Of a stretch of 64,000 bases of DNA, positions 58,961 to 64,000 are shown in pieces. Origin of the DNA: Cryptomeria japonica (lineage: Eukaryota; Streptophyta; Pinopsida; Cupressales; Cupressaceae); assembly GCF_030272615.1 (NCBI RefSeq), contig NC_081412.1, positions 665,924,352 through 665,988,351 of the forward strand. The letters are read 5' to 3'. The notes under the pieces were generated by a model, which saw only the letters and a list, made by a program, of their open reading frames with translations, had not been told where the DNA came from and searched no databases. Every line of letters begins with the position of its first letter. Positions within the stretch are counted from its first letter, which is position 1. A program made the translations under genes and the position numbers.

Positions 58961-60306
58961 ATTTGTGCAATCTTGAAAAAAATGAAAAAAATCCATAATC
59001 ATAGTAAAATAGTTAATCTTCTTGAAATGACATCCTCTACACACCATGCATTGGTTCAAGATTTTGTTGTGGCTAAACATGGGTCCACAAATAATGATTA
59101 TTAGATTGTAGTTTAGAGGTACTACTTTGAAGAAAAAGGTTAAACATAACATAATACTCCACTCACACAACTAAAAATGAGAACATCGCAAGAGATAAAT
59201 CTTGATATATAATAGTTTTCTTTTTCTTTTCTTTGTATTGATAGGAATTTAAATTGTATTCTCTTTTTTCATTTAATATTTTAATGATTTGAGTAGGGCC
59301 CTCTCCCCTCTCTTATATATTAACTTTTTCAAGTGAGGGTAAGGGTCCCCTCCATTTATACAATAATACATAAAGAAACTAGGTGATAATTATAAACAAC
59401 TTGTTAACTCTAGATAATTAAAGAACATCAGTTCTAAAGTAGTTGCTAGAAATTACAAAAATGTGATCATTCAAATGCATTAAATTATTGAGCTATGGGA
59501 CCCAACTCAACAAGATTTGGCTAAAACATTTGAGTACTAAACTCTTCTCGGTGTGAGATCTCAAAGGCATTTTGCTTTGCAAGGTGTCATTTTCTAGAAA
59601 AAATTCTTCTTTTGTAACACTATCCAACTTAATTTTTGTCCTTAAAATTCCCATTTTGCTGGTCATTGGCCAAAGTGGATTTGTTCTACTTTTTCCTTAG
59701 GTGAGAGGTTTGAATGTGATGATGTATAGAAAGATTCACCTAATGTCTTCCCTTATAATGAGGGAGAACTTTCCTTTCGTATGATAGTTAATTGAGATAT
59801 AGAGGGAATGAGATCAATCCAAATTATATTAAAGAAAAAATTCCAAAATCTATTAATTGACAAGGAAAAAATATTTTAAGAGGTGGTAGACTAATATTTT
59901 ATCTCAATAGCTTGAGGGTGGAGTATGGAGTAGGATAATAATCTCCTTCTATCAAGTTATAGTTGTAGAATGTTTTTTTGGGAAACTCCGTAGAAACTAA
60001 TTAATCAAGCTTTGTGCAAGAATTAGAAAATATCCATAATTAAATCATCAATAACTTTTAAACAAGATTTTTACATAATCTAAAGATCGATAGATTATGA
60101 ACAACCATCTTTTTTCAAAAAAATTACTTTTAATGAACTTAAAAAAAATCTATTTTAACATAATTATTCCACAATAATTTTAAAAACAATTTATAATATA
60201 ATTTCAAGAATGTGTTTGAAAAACTAAAAATTACCTTTTAACTTGAATTCACATGAAAGTGTAAAAGTGAACCCTACAAAACACGATTGTGACGAAGATG
60301 AAAAAA
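58961..60306. other. Spacer without recognised feature
   Basis: AT-rich sequence with only short frames. No repeat termini or genes seen. Confidence 0.35.
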
Positions 60307-60778
60307 ATGATAGGGGAAGAGCGCCAATAGATAACATAGTTCCAATAACCGTCACCTTATTGTCATGTTGACCCCCCAATAGCCGTCATAGTGAAAACAC
60401 CATTAATAAATTTGTTTTGTACCAATAGCCGATCGTTTTTTGTAATTAATTGGCCCATTTGTGCACCACTATTGAAACATTTGTGCACCACTATTGGGAC
60501 ATTTTTCAACAAGTACTAGCGATTTTGAGTTACGGTTACTAGAACATCTTTAGTCAGGTATCAGGAGACACTTTGAAATGCGTACTTTTTGACCTTTGTG
60601 TGCATAACTGATTCCACAACGTGCATCGTTACTACCCAGAAGCCAGATCAATAGCTATAAGTAGTTAAGTCACATACGAAGACAACTAAAAAATAATAAT
60701 CAAAATCCGATGTACGGTTTAAGATTTGTGGGTGCATGAAATTAGCTATGACGACTACTGATGCTCTTCCCCTACCAT
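60307..60778. mobile_element. MITE-like element with about 24-bp inverted ends
   Basis: The left end ATGATAGGGGAAGAGCGCCA and the right end (ATGGTAGGGGAAGAGCATCA on the minus strand) match at 20 of 24 positions; the core TAGGGGAAGAGC is perfect (60311-60322, 60763-60774). The element is about 470 bp and non-coding. Short internal repeats of TTTGTGCACCACTATTG occur at about 60468-60500. No clean target duplication was found (ATGA lies at both edges but may be part of the ends), so the superfamily is not assigned. Confidence 0.6.
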
Positions 60779-61480
60779 GACTTAAAGCAAAGAAAAAAAT
60801 CGTCTCAGATCATGATCGTTAGGAAAGAAGCATATCACCATACAAACACCTTCCCTTGAACAAAGGTCCCCCAAACCTCCTCTACCAACACCTCCAAACT
60901 AGCGAGAGCAGACCATAATTTGTTGAATTGCTAACGAGGGCACATTTTCATAGGAACTTCTTCGAGTTATACATTCTGTAAATCTAGTCAAAAACCACTT
61001 AAAAGATGCAATTAACCGTTTCACATAAGATATAGCCTCCCATAGTCAATATCCGTTTGCAGAGGAAGAGACTACCCGTTGTACAAAAGTTTCCGTTGAG
61101 TCGGAAAAATCCTTCTAATCCTTGTATAGGGCCCGACCAGTTAATTAAATACCCAATGCTGTAGAAAAGAAATATTGTTGTCCTTTGTTTCATTAGAAGT
61201 TACGAAGATCAATGTTGCTAGGAGTGTGGGGACCCATATCATAAACTATTATTCAAAGCAATCGATGCAAAAACAACTCCTGAAAAAGTAGCATGAGCCA
61301 TATTTGGGGGCCGAGCATGGACAGAAACTGAACCATTTGCTAATTCAAATTAAATCCTACCATTATGGCGAGCTTGCAAGGTAGACAGGAGTAGTAAAAG
61401 TCATTGGACATCGTCAATTGAACCCCAGATAGTGTAAAACCATTGCTTAAATAATATTATCTATTGCTTGATTATATGGT
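60779..61480 (+). promoter_or_regulatory. Probable upstream region of the folate-gene exon
   Basis: No transposon signature. An AT-rich TTAAATAATATTATC lies about 35-50 bp before the coding start and could act as a TATA-like element. This is inference from position only. Confidence 0.3.
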
Positions 61481-61897
61481 GTGAATTTCATTTCAATGTC
61501 AAGGTTCTCTCTTCTTGTAATCCCATCAATCACAGGTCCTACAACTTTTCGAAAGACTATTCAATCCATTTTGAGCTTGAATCTTTTGCGCAATGTCAGG
61601 AATTCGACTACTCCGTATGCCTCAGCCTCAAGAAATCTGGTGGGCATGATTGATATTGCCGAGAAGAAACACAGCGACCACATTAAAGCCAATAGAAAAG
61701 TGGGTGTAAGGGTGTTTTCTGTATTTGCAATGGAGGATCCCAGATTGAAGGATTTTTTCGGGTTTCTGGATTCATTGAAGAATTATGAAAAAGAAGGGGT
61801 ACCCAAAGGGGCTGGTACTGATACGGATGAGGGCTTTGATTTGCGGAGAATGGAGAGGCTCGTTCAACTTCTGGGGAATCCCCTTTCTCGTTATCCG
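61481..61897 (+). CDS. Probable first exon of a folylpolyglutamate/dihydrofolate synthase (partial gene)
   Basis: The open frame ends in [20 protein letters not shown] and [20 protein letters not shown]. These are characteristic of the N-terminus of the plant dihydrofolate synthase/folylpolyglutamate synthase family, which adds glutamate to folates. Residues 1 to about 55 are rich in Ser, Arg and Thr with almost no acidic residues, as in a mitochondrial targeting peptide. Start may be 61481 or the next Met at 61496. A donor GT at 61898 closes the exon in phase 0 after SRYP. The ATP-binding HVAGTKGKG loop expected next is not found in the remaining 2.1 kb, so exon 2 lies beyond the window or is lost. 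This is the only host-like coding exon in the window. Whether the gene is intact cannot be judged. Confidence 0.75.
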
Positions 61898-62091
61898 GTA
61901 CTTCACTTCACTGTTATTTTCATATGATAAAATAATTTGAATATGTCGCGGCAAGCGGAGATTAAGTTTGTGATGGACTATACGACGATATTTATGCTTA
62001 TAAGATTTTTTGAGATACAAGTGAAATTTTCAGCTGAACAGCGTGTGCGTGTGTTTTTTTAATTTCTGAATGAATATTTATGGAGGAGGAG

Positions 62092-62147
62092 CCTCTATAG
62101 ATAAATATTCTACACCTAACCTCTATAGATAAATATTCTACACCTAA
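62092..62147. repeat. 28-bp tandem duplication
   Basis: The unit starting CCTCTATAGATAAATATTCT occurs twice with no difference, in the presumed intron 1. Confidence 0.95.
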
Positions 62148-62359
62148 ACTCTCTTGCTATTTCTAGTTATCTATTAAACCTTTCTAGTTGTTCGAGCTGC
62201 CTGCCTGGTTTAAGTTGATTTCTATGTTCTTTACCGCTTTTCCAAGCTGTCAATTATTTTTGATTCATTTCTATCTTTCTTTGTATTTGTTATCGTACTA
62301 TCTTCTTTTGATTTAATTCTATCTATATGAACATCATAACTAACAACAGTTAAATTAGT

Positions 62360-62501
62360 AGCTATAATCCATATCTTCATTATTTAGACCATACTAGCTT
62401 TTGAAGGGCTATGTTTAACACCTGATCGGCAGCTATAATTCATATCCTCATCATTTAGACCATACTAACTTTTGAAGGGCAATGTTTAATACCTGACCGG
62501 C
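62360..62501. repeat. 71-bp tandem duplication
   Basis: Copies 62360-62430 and 62431-62501 (AGCTATAATCCATATCTTCA...GATCGGC) differ at about eight sites, so this is an old local duplication in the presumed intron. Confidence 0.9.
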
Positions 62502-62639
62502 AGGATTGACCGTCAAATCTGACTCATTCTTGCAGCCTATCATTCAGGGCAATGCTCAATTTTCTATTTTAAAATAATATTAAGCTTAAAAAAATGATGT
62601 TATAAAATTTTAAAGATTTTTGGATGAAATTTATATAGA

Positions 62640-64000
62640 AATTTTAATAATAATTATTTGGAACACATTCTATGATTTATCATCCAGATAAACTAGACAG
62701 AATATTGTGAAGATTGCAGATTCTGAACCCTTTAAATTAGTCAACAAACCTCAAAATGCAGACAAATGGGTTACCTTATGATATTCGTAGGGAGTGAAGT
62801 TATATGGAATATAGAATGATGATTTAATAATCTCCTCTACATTCATTTCTCCATTACATTCTGAGAATACAATGGTATATATAACTGAAAGCTACAACTT
62901 GCAAACAAATAACTAATTGCATGAATTGATGTCCATTATCTTTCATTCTTCTTCATAATGAACATTGAAAAAAAGAATTATTCTATCATTTATCCTCCAT
63001 AATGAATATTTTGAAGAAAATTTCCAAAATATATGTGCTACAACACTTTCTTGACTTGGGGCATCTCCCAAAAACAGTGAATCTGCATTCTCAAATCATT
63101 GATGCAGTCACTCTACAGTCAAAGATGATCAATCTACAGTTGATCATCATGAGTTACTCTACTGACACTCTCTTCAATTAAAGATAATTAAACTATATTT
63201 GACCATCTTGAGTCACTATTTGTCTATCCACAAATCTGCAATATTTAAGACCAAACAATGTCCAAAGCTATCATCAACAACTTAGGCAACATCTGAAATA
63301 AACCAAAAATTTCACAAAATCAACAAAATCTGTAAAACATCTGAAGCATACATCACTCATATCTTTGAAGTCTTGACTCAAATTTGTCATACACTTTCCA
63401 ACAAATTCCCCTTCTATAGGGAAGCACACTACAAGAACAATTGCGTCAACATCATCAGAATAAATTATAAAAATTCATATCTAAGGCATCTTAAACGTAA
63501 AGGGAATCCATCACATGCTGAAGACAAGCATAACCAATCATGTCATCACTAACAACATTGTCATCACCAACATAATTGTCATTGCCAACAACATGACCAA
63601 CATCGCTCAACATAGCCCTATTTGGAGCACCCAGCTCAATCTTTATCAAAAGTGTCACAACTGCAGTATCTAAAGAACCATCTGATGTCTCTCCTGGGAC
63701 TAGTTCAAACAAAAGGATTTGCAGCATGTAACATAGGTTTTTTCACTTTCTTCTAAAAACAATGAGAAAAACCAGGAGTATGTTGATCACTTTAAAAGCA
63801 GGGATTTAGATCAAAACAAGAAACTGATGCATAACCATGATGACCACAATAAGAACACAATTTTGATTGAACCAATTTGACACTGGTAAAGGAAGATTCA
63901 ACTATACATGTATTCATAAGGCCTCTAGATACAAATTTGACGGGTTTCAAATACTTTGGAACATAAGACCCAGCAAAACTGGTCTAACTTGTTAAATTCG
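62640..64000 (-). mobile_element. Copia-like remnant, minus strand, running off the right edge
   Basis: On the minus strand an LTR-like start TGTTGTAGCACATATATTTT lies at 63045. It is preceded by a purine-rich GGGAGATGCCCCAAGTCAAG and followed by a TATA-like GTTATATATACC at about 62885. Further right a frame at 63821-63900 has a zinc-knuckle-like CSYCGHHGYASVSC (Tyr in the His position). Only about 0.8 kb separates knuckle and LTR, so pol is missing. Left LTR end and target duplication not found. It lies in what would be intron 1 of the folate gene. Confidence 0.4.

Noticed and set aside
63491-63727. Minus-strand frame of 78 codons as a host gene
   Set aside because: Acidic, no domain, lying between a knuckle-like remnant and an LTR-like end; better read as part of the Copia remnant.

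Overview
The window looks like intergenic DNA from a large, repeat-packed seed-plant nuclear genome. A gymnosperm (conifer-like) source is my inference. The reasons are nested Tat-lineage Ty3/gypsy elements with long leaders and long 3' regions, Copia-type elements, L1-type LINEs with DUF4283/CCHC ORF1 and an RNase H domain, a TRIM, very AT-rich spacers, and only one recognisable host-gene exon (at about 61.5 kb). No tRNA, rRNA, CRISPR array or prokaryotic operon was seen.

Layout. (1) 1 to about 27.1 kb is a plus-strand Tat-like Ty3/gypsy element, A. Its 5' LTR lies off the left edge and its gag is split by a minus-strand Tat-like element, B (2586-18154, target duplication GAAAC, LTRs about 1.7% different). 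Element A also carries a 344-bp TRIM in its 3' region. Element B carries an antisense, plant-mobile-domain-like gene with intron-like splice signals between its integrase and its 3' LTR; this is the most unusual object in the window. (2) About 27.1-34.1 kb holds a decayed chromovirus-type RT fragment, a roughly 0.7-kb TA-rich microsatellite and a Copia-type LTR. (3) 34116-58139 is a non-autonomous Tat-like element, C, recognised by its two diverged LTRs, PPT and near-matching target duplication. Its 5' LTR was hit by a 5'-truncated LINE (D), and D was then hit by a very young non-autonomous Copia element (E, LTRs with no difference seen). The interior of C received an older relative of E (F) and a decayed full-structure L1 (H). 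H in turn received a solo LTR of the E family (G) and a small TA-tailed insertion. (4) 58.1-64 kb is sparser: a DUF4283/zinc-knuckle remnant, a MITE-like inverted-repeat element, the probable first exon of a folylpolyglutamate/dihydrofolate synthase gene, and a Copia remnant downstream in what would be its intron.

The nesting gives a relative chronology. C came before D, and D before E. C also came before F, and before H, which came before G. A came before B and before the TRIM. LTR divergence agrees: C about 10% by eye, TRIM about 12%, F about 9%, B about 1.7%, E none seen. All LTR elements here are treated as fossils. B and E are the best preserved; A, C and F are old or lack coding capacity.
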